Source of the DNA: Paenibacillus sonchi | GTDB lineage: Bacteria > Bacillota > Bacilli > Paenibacillales > Paenibacillaceae | Length of the DNA stretch: 64,000 nt | NCBI RefSeq assembly: GCF_016772475.1 | Contig: NZ_CP068595.1 | Span: forward strand, 5,208,001 to 5,272,000 | Direction: 5' to 3' | In this document: piece by piece, positions 9,836-17,585 of the stretch | Layout: each line of letters starts with the position of its first letter | Numbering within the stretch: the stretch's first letter is position 1 | Program-made: the position numbers and the translations under genes | The notes under the pieces: model-generated | What the model was told of the DNA's origin: nothing | Database searches by the model: none | The model's input: only the letters and a program-made list of their open reading frames with translations

Positions 9836-10966
9836 ATGAAAATTCGAAAACAAATGATGATTAAAGTCTTGATTACCGTAGTGGCGTTTTATTCCCTTTT
9901 CAACTTCAGTTTGTATGCGGCGTCTCCAGCTGCCGGTTCATCGAGTCAGTCTTACGGAGGCGAGTGGGTGGACAAAGCATTTGTTGAGTCCGAGGATCTC
10001 GACGGTACGCTTAATCTTACCTTTGACAAGAATACGGGCAAGGCTGCTTTGGAGTATTCAGTCTGGGATGACTTTGAAAACTACAGCTTTCAATCGGCGG
10101 GACCGATTACAGTGGAAGAACAGAAACCCGTGAAATTCAAGTATACATATCTGGACTATAGCGGCCATGAAAATCCAAAGACCGCTCATGGCGAGGGGAT
10201 CATCGAATTCAAATCCGGCACAATCAATCTTCGTATGGGAGTGCTTCCCTCCGAAATGAACAAGATTTTTGCTCAGCAGCGGATTTTTATCCGTGATCCT
10301 TACGGGAACCGGGTTCACGAGCCTGAGGATGCCTTAGCTGTTGTATCCCAATACTGCAAATGCAAAGAATCCAATCTGGTGAAATTCGATTTCCCCGCTG
10401 CAGACAATGAAAGCCAAAAAAGTTGGATTGTTTATGTGAGTATACATGTAAGGGGGATCTTTTTGACCGAATATAAGGTGAATTTGCACACCTATAAGGT
10501 AACAGAAATCAAGGATGTATGGTCGGAAGCCTATCATTTTGCCGACAAAATGGAGGTGTCAAAAATTACGGCATCCTCCACCTTGCCAAAATCGAAAGCA
10601 GGCTCCTATACTGCAAGTCAAATCATCGACGGCGATACGGCCACTTGCTGGTGCGAAGGGGTGAAGGGGAGCGGAATCGGACAAAGCTTCACCGTTAGCT
10701 TCCCCAAAAAGACTAAAGTCAGCAGCTTTAAAATTTTGCCGGGCTATGGAAAGTCTGTCTCCGCCTATCTCGAAAACAACAGTGTGCGCAAAGCAAAAAT
10801 AACCTTCTCTGACGGAAGCTCCTTCATTGCTGATTTTACGAAGGAAACTGCATTAGAACTGCCAAAAGATAAAGTAACAACCAGCATTACGTTCACTATA
10901 TTAGAAGTCACTCCAGGCTCTAAGTATGACGACACTTGTGTCTCGGAATTTGCCGTCTCTCCTTAA
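9836..10966 (+). CDS. Secreted protein with C-terminal NADase-type glycan-binding (discoidin-like) domain
   Basis: The start at 9836 is chosen because ACGAGG lies six bases upstream, and the protein then opens with a signal peptide (MKIRKQMMIKVLITVVAFYS, cleavage likely after LYAA). The product has about 376 residues. The middle part (about residues 30-230) is not recognised. The last 140 residues match the NADase-type glycan-binding module: TASQIIDGDTATCWCEG, GIGQSFTVSFPKKTKVSSFKILPGY, AKITFSDGS, and a final VSEFAVS strand. That module occurs in secreted proteins and is thought to bind sugars. No enzymatic motif is visible, so a cell-surface binding or scaffolding role is the safest guess. 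It is transcribed away from the DUF5050-like gene. Confidence 0.75.
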   Translation: MKIRKQMMIKVLITVVAFYSLFNFSLYAASPAAGSSSQSYGGEWVDKAFVESEDLDGTLNLTFDKNTGKAALEYSVWDDFENYSFQSAGPITVEEQKPVKFKYTYLDYSGHENPKTAHGEGIIEFKSGTINLRMGVLPSEMNKIFAQQRIFIRDPYGNRVHEPEDALAVVSQYCKCKESNLVKFDFPAADNESQKSWIVYVSIHVRGIFLTEYKVNLHTYKVTEIKDVWSEAYHFADKMEVSKITASSTLPKSKAGSYTASQIIDGDTATCWCEGVKGSGIGQSFTVSFPKKTKVSSFKILPGYGKSVSAYLENNSVRKAKITFSDGSSFIADFTKETALELPKDKVTTSITFTILEVTPGSKYDDTCVSEFAVSP

Positions 10967-10970
10967 CAAC

Positions 10971-10998
10971 AGAAAAGCTCTCCCGGTTGGGGGAGAGC
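10971..10998 (-). terminator. Terminator of the SUFU-domain gene
   Basis: On the minus strand GCTCTCCC pairs with GGGAGAGC, followed by TTTTCTGTTGTT. It stands about 80 bases after the leftward gene at 11080. The plus strand lacks a T-run, so it serves that gene. Confidence 0.7.
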
Positions 10999-11079
10999 GG
11001 AGTTCCAAGTCACTTATGAACTTAGCTTAATTTCAATACAAGAGTCGGCCATTTACGCTAAGGAGTCCTATCAACCTGC

Positions 11080-12132
11080 TCAGCCAATCGTCTTGACGAT
11101 TGTTCCTTCACTGTCAGTGATATGCGTGGGAACGATCCGGACTGCGAGCTCTGGCCAGCCGGGAAGTGGATAAAGTCCTGCTGACGGCCGGAAAATTTCC
11201 GAAAGAGCTGCTCCTGCAGCCTCATCCAGCTTAAGGATAATCAGTTCTCCGCGAATTTCGAAGCCGGGCGTGTCGCCAGTCTCGAAGCTGACCGAGATCT
11301 CAGGACCGGCCAAGGTTAGGGTGCGCCCCTTAAGCAGTCTGCCCCGCAGCAGTTTTCCGACGATTTCGGCTTGCTTGGCTCCCAGCTGCAAGGTATGGAC
11401 AGAACCGTCTGCCGGGTTCTCCCAAGCCAACTGGTCCACATACAAGGCTCCCGTGTTGGAACCTTCGTTTTCGCTGCCCAGCCGTACAGCCTCAGCGATT
11501 GCCGGCAGCTTCAGCAGTGAATCCCGCTGCAGATCGGTCATATAGAGCGGAAGGTGTTCCGTCATCTCCGCCAGGACGCCAAGGGTATTCCAGACCTGCA
11601 TAGCCAGCAGTTCGTCGTTAGTAATGCCCACCAGCTGTATGAACTCTAGCCTTCCATTAGGAGTGTCTATTGCCGGCAGCAGCGGGTCTGCAATAAAAGC
11701 CAGCGCGGTCAGCAGCGTATCCGCTTCGAGAGCGATAGGGCCATTGGCATCCATGTAATCCCCGGAACGGAACACGTTCCCGCTGTTAAACACATAACGG
11801 CCCAGGTTCTGCAGCAGATTCAGCGCCCAGGCCGGAGGCTCATCCTCGGTCGCGGGCTTGAACAGCCGGAAGGTCAGCTCAAAACCGTAGCCGCTGTGCT
11901 CAGGATCTTCCGACTCTTTTTCATAGAGCTCCGAGAAGCCATAGGTTACAAAGTGCCAATGCGGAAGGGGTTCCCGTACTTCGTATACGCTGATTCCATT
12001 CAGCGGATCCGGCCCACCAAGCATGTAGGGTATCGCGGTCCCGTAATGCTTCTGCTCCTGTTCTCCATAGAGCTGCTCCAGGGCTTCATCTATGGCCGCC
12101 CAGCCGTCTGCGTTCAATTCTTCTTCGCTCAT
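11080..12132 (-). CDS. Suppressor-of-fused (SUFU) domain protein
   Basis: This 350-residue acidic soluble protein has the SUFU pattern: GWAAIDEALEQLYGEQEQKHYG, then DPLNGISVYE, then PHWHFVTYGFSELYEKESEDPEHSGYGFELTFRL, which are the bacterial SUFU landmarks, and a second region with an AMQVWNTLGVLAEMTE helix. No signal peptide or membrane segment is seen. In bacteria the domain is common in proteins annotated as toxin-immunity or as unknown; no toxin gene is adjacent, so I assign no such role. The ATG at 12132 has GGGAGGGAAATC upstream. It has its own terminator. Confidence 0.85.
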   Translation of the reverse strand: MSEEELNADGWAAIDEALEQLYGEQEQKHYGTAIPYMLGGPDPLNGISVYEVREPLPHWHFVTYGFSELYEKESEDPEHSGYGFELTFRLFKPATEDEPPAWALNLLQNLGRYVFNSGNVFRSGDYMDANGPIALEADTLLTALAFIADPLLPAIDTPNGRLEFIQLVGITNDELLAMQVWNTLGVLAEMTEHLPLYMTDLQRDSLLKLPAIAEAVRLGSENEGSNTGALYVDQLAWENPADGSVHTLQLGAKQAEIVGKLLRGRLLKGRTLTLAGPEISVSFETGDTPGFEIRGELIILKLDEAAGAALSEIFRPSAGLYPLPGWPELAVRIVPTHITDSEGTIVKTIG

Positions 12133-12361
12133 ATGATTTCCCTCCCAGAATGTGGTCGGGAACTAGTTTATCATGTTAGATTCGCAGACTCAAATGGATG
12201 GTGCTAGAGTCCCAGCGCGTTGCCCCGCTCCAGTCTTTGGATCTGCTGCTCGCCATTGTCGGCCGGTTCGCTGAAAAGTTATCACGGGCCAATATCCGCA
12301 AGTTCAATTTTAGCAATCGTATATGATCAGGAAACGTAACAATGAACGAGGAGGAGATATA

Positions 12362-13051
12362 ATGAAGCCTTGGACACTTACAAAGCTGCCTGATCCGGAA
12401 AATCTGCGCAGACAGATGATTCTGCTGGCGGTGATGGACGTTATTTGCTGCGAGGAGGAGTGGCTGCGCGTGCATCGTTACGACCCTGACTTTCAGCCGG
12501 GAGTGCAGCTTGGCATTGTCGAGAATGGAGCCGGGGATCATCTGTACGTACTATTTACGGCCGATGGTTGCGTGATTAAAGGATTTGACCATGAATCTCC
12601 ACTCAGTCCGCACGCGCAGGATGAATATGAGGTTTGGCCAGGGATGTATGAGGGATTACCAGACAACCTGCAATCCGCCCTGCGCAGCAGCGGTGATACA
12701 CTTGAAGCAGAAGATGTAACCTTTTGTCTGTGGCAAGAGAACGGCAGTCCGGAGTGGATGTGCGGGGAATGGAGAGAGCTGGACCGTCTGGACAAAAGGC
12801 AAGCGGAGAGCGGAGGGGCCGATTTCCTGCTCAGCTATCTTTATGAGACACCTGAAGACTACATAGAATGGGCGATGGATTACTTCAGCGGACTTCAGCA
12901 ATTGCCGCTTGGGGCTGTCCGTGATCTATTTGGCGGTAGTCCGGTGACGGATGGCCTGATTGCAGCAATAAATCCGCAGCGCGATAGGCCGCAGGCCTTT
13001 AAGGAGCTGAAGAAGCTGCTAGAGCTTCTAAATCAAAATACACAAATTTAA
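12362..13051 (+). CDS. Hypothetical acidic protein, 229 residues
   Basis: I do not recognise this family with certainty. The start is the ATG at 12362, preceded by GAGGAGGAGATATA. The protein is soluble, Trp- and acid-rich, with a conserved-looking core EEWLRVHRYDPDFQPGVQLGIVENGAGDHLYVLFTADGCVIKGFDHESPLSP, then a C-terminal region DYIEWAMDYFSGLQQLPL that ends in a helix rich in Leu and Lys. The core resembles proteins of unknown function that occur in Bacillales and in immunity-like settings, but no toxin partner lies nearby. It is divergent from the SUFU gene, and the two share the upstream region 12133-12361. No terminator is obvious downstream before the riboswitch-like leader. Confidence 0.65.
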   Translation: MKPWTLTKLPDPENLRRQMILLAVMDVICCEEEWLRVHRYDPDFQPGVQLGIVENGAGDHLYVLFTADGCVIKGFDHESPLSPHAQDEYEVWPGMYEGLPDNLQSALRSSGDTLEAEDVTFCLWQENGSPEWMCGEWRELDRLDKRQAESGGADFLLSYLYETPEDYIEWAMDYFSGLQQLPLGAVRDLFGGSPVTDGLIAAINPQRDRPQAFKELKKLLELLNQNTQI

Positions 13052-13123
13052 AGAAGTTAAAGGTTGACAGCAGCTTACTTGCCATGTAACATATGTACAG
13101 TCGTTATGCGTACAATTACATAC

Positions 13124-13234
13124 TGTTCTCGTATAACCTCGCAGCCGTCAGGCGTCAACAGGGCGAGGGTTTCTACAGGAAGCCTTTTCTTCCTAACTAC
13201 GATGACAAGGGCCATGCTTATGGTCCTCGTCCCC
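13124..13234 (+). ncRNA. Purine-riboswitch-like leader with enlarged P2 arm
   Basis: The three-way junction can be traced by eye: P1 TCGTA/TACGA (13129-13133 and 13198-13202), J1/2 TAA, P2 CCTCGC/GCGAGG (13137-13142 and 13163-13168), J2/3 GTTTCTAC (13169-13176, the hallmark of guanine-class aptamers), P3 AGGAAG/CTTCCT (13177-13182, 13189-13194) and J3/1 AAC before P1 closes. The cytosine in J3/1 corresponds to the guanine-specifying base. Two things differ from canonical members: loop 2 is about 20 nt and lacks the usual kissing sequence, and J3/1 has one extra base. A hairpin GGGCCAT/ATGGTCC follows at 13209-13226. CCTCGTCCC at 13225-13233 could pair with the 3' strand of P2 and may be the switch. 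It precedes an EamA exporter. Confidence 0.7.
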
Positions 13235-13292
13235 GGAGTTAGGATTATTTGCGTGTAATGGCTTATTCAAGTGATTCAGGAGGCATATTTAA

Positions 13293-14255
13293 ATGAAAGA
13301 TTTGAAATATTTATTATCTGTATTAGCAGGTGCCATGAGCTACGGCATATTATCGACCATCGTCGTCTTGGCATACGGAGAGGGGTACCAGCTTGGGGAA
13401 GTGGTCGGTACGCAGCTGTTGACCGGCTGCATTCTGGCCTGGCTGCTGGCCTTATATACAAAGGTTAGGCAGACGCGCAAACAGCGCAGCCAAGGTGTCA
13501 CACCTGCTGCTGCGCGGCAGGCATCACCGGCTCTTACCTGGAAGCAGAGAATTCTGCTCATGCTGGCAGGAGCGCCAACGGTTGTAACAGGCCTGGTCTA
13601 TTACCAGTCACTGCGGTATATTCCGGCTTCTCTGGCCATCATTCTGCTGTTCCAGTTCACCTGGATCAGCGTGCTGATTCAGGCCATCAGCAAACGCCAG
13701 CGCCCCGATAAGGTGACGCTGCTGACCTTGCTGCTGCTCTTTGGCGGAACTTTGCTCGCGGCAGGAATCATAGAGAAGGGCGCATCGCATTTCAACGTTC
13801 TTGGGCTGACGCTTGGATTGTTGTCTGCGGTAAGCTATTCCATGTTCATTATTTTCAGCGGCAAAGCCGTTCCTTCCGCGCATCCGGCGTACCGGAGTGC
13901 CTGGATGGTTACCGGCGGCTTGCTGCTGTTATGCATTCTCTTCCCGCCGTATTTCCTCTTTAACGGTCTTTTGTGGGGACAGCTGCTGCTGTTTGGGTTC
14001 TTGCTGGGGTTGTTTGGGGCATTTATTCCGCCGGTTTTGTTTGCGATTGGGGTCCCGCATATCGGCGGGGGCATGGCGGGCATTCTCGGTGCCGCTGAGC
14101 TGCCCGTTGCCGTATTGCTGTCCTCATTCGTACTGCATGAGCAGGTCAGCGGGCTGCAGTGGATCGGGGTTGTCCTGGTGCTGCTCGGCGTAGTGCTGCC
14201 CGAACTGTATAAGCTCAGGTGGCGGATGGCCGATACCCCAGCTTCTCAGGCATAG
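13293..14255 (+). CDS. EamA/DMT-family transporter
   Basis: This 320-residue protein is almost wholly hydrophobic, with about ten membrane helices in two five-helix halves, the EamA (drug/metabolite transporter) layout. The first half contains GAMSYGILSTIVVLAYGEGY and SLRYIPASLAIILLFQFTWISVLIQ. The second half has GVPHIGGGMAGILGAAELPVAVLLSSFVLHEQVSGLQWIGVVLVLLGVVLPE, the typical C-terminal helix pair. DMT members mostly export metabolites. A purine-riboswitch-like leader lies directly upstream, so export of a purine base or derivative is a reasonable inference. CAGGAGG lies 11 bases before the ATG. The gene appears monocistronic. Confidence 0.85.
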   Translation: MKDLKYLLSVLAGAMSYGILSTIVVLAYGEGYQLGEVVGTQLLTGCILAWLLALYTKVRQTRKQRSQGVTPAAARQASPALTWKQRILLMLAGAPTVVTGLVYYQSLRYIPASLAIILLFQFTWISVLIQAISKRQRPDKVTLLTLLLLFGGTLLAAGIIEKGASHFNVLGLTLGLLSAVSYSMFIIFSGKAVPSAHPAYRSAWMVTGGLLLLCILFPPYFLFNGLLWGQLLLFGFLLGLFGAFIPPVLFAIGVPHIGGGMAGILGAAELPVAVLLSSFVLHEQVSGLQWIGVVLVLLGVVLPELYKLRWRMADTPASQA

Positions 14256-14326
14256 CCGCGGTACACCCTTTAATAATGAACACCAAATAGGTTAAAATCG
14301 TAACGTATACAGCAGGAGGAATTTAG

Positions 14327-15211
14327 ATGTGGAGCAGCATCTTTAAGTGCATTCCGGCAATTTGGATGTTGAGGATTGCACGCTTGCGGCTGATTCATTC
14401 AACGGGCTGTGTACAGAACGGGGAGAAGAATATGAATGGAGAACTGCATCAGCTGTTATTGATTACAGCATTGGGCAATGGAAATCTGATGAGTGGAGCG
14501 GATGCATCCAATAGTGAACTGGAGCATACCGGTTTTTTAGATGTACGCTTCCTTGCGGAAGGAGGCGGGCAGAGCTGGAACTGGCCGGAGTGGCTAGCAG
14601 AGCTGAAAAACAACGGCTGCCAGCGGCTGATGTTAAACGGTACGGCTTCAACAGCTGCCTGGAACAGCAGCGGGTTTAGCGGCAATGGAGCACCAGGTGG
14701 AGTTACTTCACTCGGAGCCTGCGGGGAATCTCTCTGGAAGGCTGAGTGGCGGATGGATCAGTACCGCTCACGTACGAAATGGAAAGTGACCTATACTGAA
14801 CAGAAGATTGCTGACGGACAACAGGGTTCCCGCGAGTTCCTTCCTTTGGCTGATATATCGGCGCATTTGGAAGAAGTGCTGCGTGAGATTGGAGCTTTGG
14901 CCGATGGGATCGGGGAGCAGTTCTGGACGAATAACTTTTTTGAACCTGCCAGGGACATTCTGAAGGGAAAAGCTCCCGCAGCTCAGCCACCGTTCCAATT
15001 ACCGGCGGTTTACAAGGATCAGGCGCGCATTCTGCTGAATGCGGTCTACAAAGCCTGGGTATTCGGGGGCATGGGCTCCTGGAATGACAATCCCCCGTAT
15101 TCCGCCTACTTGCATGAGCGGGAGCAGGATTATACTTTACTGTCCGCCCGGTTATACGAAACACTGGTGCAATGCGCACGGGGGGCGGTCAATTCTGTGG
15201 TGCTGCTCTGA
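14327..15211 (+). pseudogene. Hypothetical gene with several frame disruptions
   Basis: One long ORF covers 14327-15211, but its first third does not look like real protein. In the frame of 14347 the DNA instead reads VHSGNLDVEDCTLAADSFNG, then CTERGEEYEWRTASAVIDYS and IGQWKSDEWSGCIQ up to a stop at about 14509. The sequence then continues naturally in the ORF frame as SELEHTGFLDVRF and on to the C-terminus. One extra T near 14509-14511 would join them, and a TAA at 14344 plus two surplus bases near the ATG would also need correction (AGGAGG precedes that ATG). The best protein is therefore about 290 residues, with a C-terminal section NAVYKAWVFGGMGSWNDNPPYS. I do not recognise the family. 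It is either decayed or badly sequenced. Confidence 0.55.
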
Positions 15212-15533
15212 AAACAAACGGGGCATACGAAGCTTTTGGAAATAGGACAGTTCAGAGGTCATGAAAAAATAGTCTAAAAGTAATATTTAATAGAAATCCG
15301 GGGTTTCCAGAACTTATTTCATGGACTTAATGACCTGATATATAGGTGGATATTTCCTGGTTGATGACTAAAAGAGTCTGCCAGAGATGCTGAATATGCC
15401 AAAAGTCGTATGTTCAAAGTTATATATGTACAAAGCAAAATTCAGAAAATTCAATTTTTCCATTAGTTGATCCGATAATTATAAAAAATCCGCCTTAATC
15501 TGGATCAGTTTTAATGGAAGGAGAAATAGAGTA
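15212..15533. other. AT-rich intergenic stretch without recognised gene
   Basis: These 322 bases are AT-rich and contain no convincing coding frame, no hairpin terminator and no riboswitch I recognise. The right end carries the ribosome-binding site AAGGAG of the LuxR gene. Promoter elements are likely but cannot be placed with confidence. Confidence 0.4.
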
Positions 15534-16267
15534 ATGATTACAACCATCGATGCATCTAGCCGGCTTGATAAAGAAGACTACTTGTTATCGAATATGCAGC
15601 AATCTAACCGGCCAAGCGCCCCGAATCAACTGTTAATTGAAGTTTTTCAGGACTGTATATTCAATATTAAGGATCATCTTTCCGGTACATTTTTATTTCT
15701 TCTTACAGATGAGGAGGGCGTTCTTCTTGCGATGGATTACAGCCGTAATCTGGAAGCCATTGTCAGCCAATCCCCAATCTGTTTGGGAATGTATTTTGCT
15801 GAAAATAGTTGTGGGGTTAATGCGATATCAGAGGCCATTGCGAAGGGCTGTCCCGTATATTTACCCCTGAAGAGCATGAAAGCCCCCTTTTTCAAAATTG
15901 GCATTGTTTTTCGGTTCCCTTAAATGTAGGAAATGAAACGTTAGGTTACCTTGATGTTTCAACGATTAATGCCGATATGAAAAGCGAACTGATCGCAATT
16001 GCCAAGCTGATTCCGGCCGATATGATGATCAGTTACCAGGGCCAACTCGCTAACCAGGCTGCTGAACAGCTTTCCAAGCCGCTGAGTGAGCGGCAATTAA
16101 AGGTTCTTGAACTGATTTCTCAAGGGCTGACAGGAAAAGCGATTGCCTCCAAATTAAAAATAAAAGAGTGCACCGTGAACCACCATAAAAAAATCATTTT
16201 TGAAAAATTAGGGGTTCAATCCAGCTCGGAAGCGGTTTCAGTTGCAACCCGCATGTTTTTGTTGTAG
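15534..16267 (+). pseudogene. LuxR-type regulator with GAF-like sensor, frameshifted at 15864-15867
   Basis: ORFs 15534-15923 and 15977-16267 belong to one protein of 244 residues. Adding one C in the CCCC run at 15864-15867 gives PEEHESPLFQNWHCFSVPLN and then VGNETLGYLDVSTINADMK without interruption. The N-terminal two thirds resemble the GAF-type sensor of AcoR-like activators (LLAMDYSRNLEAIVSQ, GMYFAENSCGVNAISEAI). The C-terminal 60 residues are a LuxR helix-turn-helix (LSERQLKVLELISQGLTGKAIASKL, then TVNHHKKIIFEKLGVQSSSEAV). It should bind DNA as a dimer and respond to a small ligand or to phosphorylation-independent signals. A lipoprotein gene follows closely and could be its target. GGAAGGAG precedes the ATG. 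The break is probably a sequencing error. Confidence 0.8.
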
Positions 16268-16357
16268 CTTCCCTATAGTTTTATATAGGTGGAAATGTTA
16301 ACATTACATGTTAAACTTTTCTGGTGTTTACAAAGAGAGAATCATCAGGAGGGTATT

Positions 16358-16999
16358 ATGAAGAAGAAAATTGGTTTGTTATCAATGGCAATGCTGTTAA
16401 TGTTAATGTTGGTTACAGCATGCGGAGGGAAAGACAAAGAGGTCAGCTTAGGTGTGACTGAAAGTGGTTCTTATACGAATGATTATTTCGGTTTGTCCCT
16501 TAAATTCCCCAAAGAATGGGTGTATCAGGACGCAGACCAAATGATGAAGCTTATGGAGGCAGGACAGGAAGTTGTTGCCGGAGGCAATAAAGCCAAGAGT
16601 AAAATGCTTGATCTGGCGAAAACCAAAACCCTAAATCTGCTGATGGCTTCAGAATTTCCGTTAGACTCAGGTAAAAACGGGCCTTCCGCTATCGCTGTTG
16701 CCGAGAAGGTAAGCATGCTCCAAGGGATTAAAAACGGCAAGGACTACCTGGAATCTTCGAAAAAGCTGATGGTAGACAGCAAGCTTCCTTATAAATTCGA
16801 AGACATCAAGACGGTTAAAGTCGGCGGCAAAGATATGGACCTGATGAAGGCTTCGATCGATGCTGGAGCCGGGGTAGTCAACCAGGAATATTACAGCACG
16901 ATTATTGACGGGTATGCATTCAACCTTATTCTTACATACGTAGATGAGAAGTCAAAGGCTGAAACGGATAAGATTGTGGAATCTCTATCGTTTAAATAA
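16358..16999 (+). CDS. Hypothetical lipoprotein
   Basis: The start at 16358 (CAGGAGGG upstream) gives a 213-residue protein with a lipoprotein signal: MKKKIGLLSMAMLLMLMLVTAC, with the lipobox VTAC. Mature residues include YTNDYFGLSLKFPKEWVYQD and a series of beta-strand-like segments ending in YYSTIIDGYAFNLILTYVDE, a layout seen in PsbP/DUF-type surface proteins that start with a short strand and follow with FGLSLKFPKEW. The function is not recognised. It lies 91 bases after the LuxR gene and may be co-transcribed with it. A strong terminator follows. Confidence 0.8.
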   Translation: MKKKIGLLSMAMLLMLMLVTACGGKDKEVSLGVTESGSYTNDYFGLSLKFPKEWVYQDADQMMKLMEAGQEVVAGGNKAKSKMLDLAKTKTLNLLMASEFPLDSGKNGPSAIAVAEKVSMLQGIKNGKDYLESSKKLMVDSKLPYKFEDIKTVKVGGKDMDLMKASIDAGAGVVNQEYYSTIIDGYAFNLILTYVDEKSKAETDKIVESLSFK

Positions 17000-17003
17000 G
17001 AAT

Positions 17004-17044
17004 GAAAAAAGGAGTATTCCCATTAAGGGAATGCTCCTTTTTTG
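17004..17044. terminator. Bidirectional terminator
   Basis: AAAAAAGGAGTATTCCC pairs with GGGAATGCTCCTTTTTTT across an ATTAA loop. It lies between the lipoprotein gene and the convergent PilZ gene and has T-runs on both strands. Confidence 0.9.
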
Positions 17045-17051
17045 CTGACAA

Positions 17052-17429
17052 TCAACGAACCAATATCTTGCCTTCCCCGGCCAGCCTGCGCAGTACGCCT
17101 GGAAGACGATCACGGTCCTCTTCAGGAATATCCAATTGAATACCGTAATGAAAAGTGCCATTCTGCTCTCTGTTCCATTTCAAGGTTCCTTCTATGTACA
17201 TAGACTCTGAGGCTAGGACCATCTCCATGCCGACACGTACCAGGTTAGTTTCAGGATTAACATTCAGAGGAAACGCCAAATGGCACCCCGAACGGCTAAT
17301 GTCATACAGTACGGCACTGACGGGTTTTGGAGGAACCGGAATTCCGTTAATCGTAAGGATATGAAGATCAAAGGTGGCAGGTTCTTTAAGAGTGTATCGA
17401 AAAGGTTCGGTTCTGCGGTTATTATTCAT
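17052..17429 (-). CDS. PilZ-domain protein
   Basis: The start at 17429 has GGAGGG upstream; the open frame extends seven codons further. The 125-residue protein begins MNNNRRTEPFRYTLKEPATF and contains DISRSGCHLAFPLNVN, the DxSxxG half of a PilZ c-di-GMP-binding motif, with an RR pair near the N-terminus and a C-terminal FHYGIQLDIPEEDRDRLPGVLRRL helix. Many such small PilZ proteins bind c-di-GMP and act on motility or exopolysaccharide. A paralogue of the same architecture is at 40618-40998. Whether the N-terminal RxxxR pair is intact needs alignment. Confidence 0.8.
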   Translation of the reverse strand: MNNNRRTEPFRYTLKEPATFDLHILTINGIPVPPKPVSAVLYDISRSGCHLAFPLNVNPETNLVRVGMEMVLASESMYIEGTLKWNREQNGTFHYGIQLDIPEEDRDRLPGVLRRLAGEGKILVR

Positions 17430-17531
17430 ATGCCCTCCATACTTTTCCATGTGTATTCTACATTTATCGACAGGAAAGGGGGAGAAATGAAGAGGAACAC
17501 GTCCGGATGATTTACTGATAACTCTTGTGAA

Positions 17532-17546
17532 TGAGAATGTTTATCA
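17532..17546 (+). promoter_or_regulatory. Fur box
   Basis: TGAGAATGTTTATCA matches the Bacillus Fur consensus TGATAATnATTATCA at 12 of the 14 specified positions and lies about 40 bases before the AraC-binding-protein gene. Iron repression of that gene is therefore likely. Confidence 0.7.
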
Positions 17547-17585
17547 ATTATACTTTGAGTAATAACTGATAAACGGAGTGCTGAG

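Noticed and set aside
12198..12326. Possible 42-residue ORF (VLESQRVAPLQSLDLLLAIV, ending NFSNRI)
   Set aside because: It reads as plausible protein but has no ribosome-binding site and lies in the divergent SUFU/hypothetical promoter region. It may be a decayed gene end; too weak to annotate.
13064..13258. 64-codon ORF over the riboswitch-like leader
   Set aside because: The region folds as an aptamer, and the frame has no ribosome-binding site.
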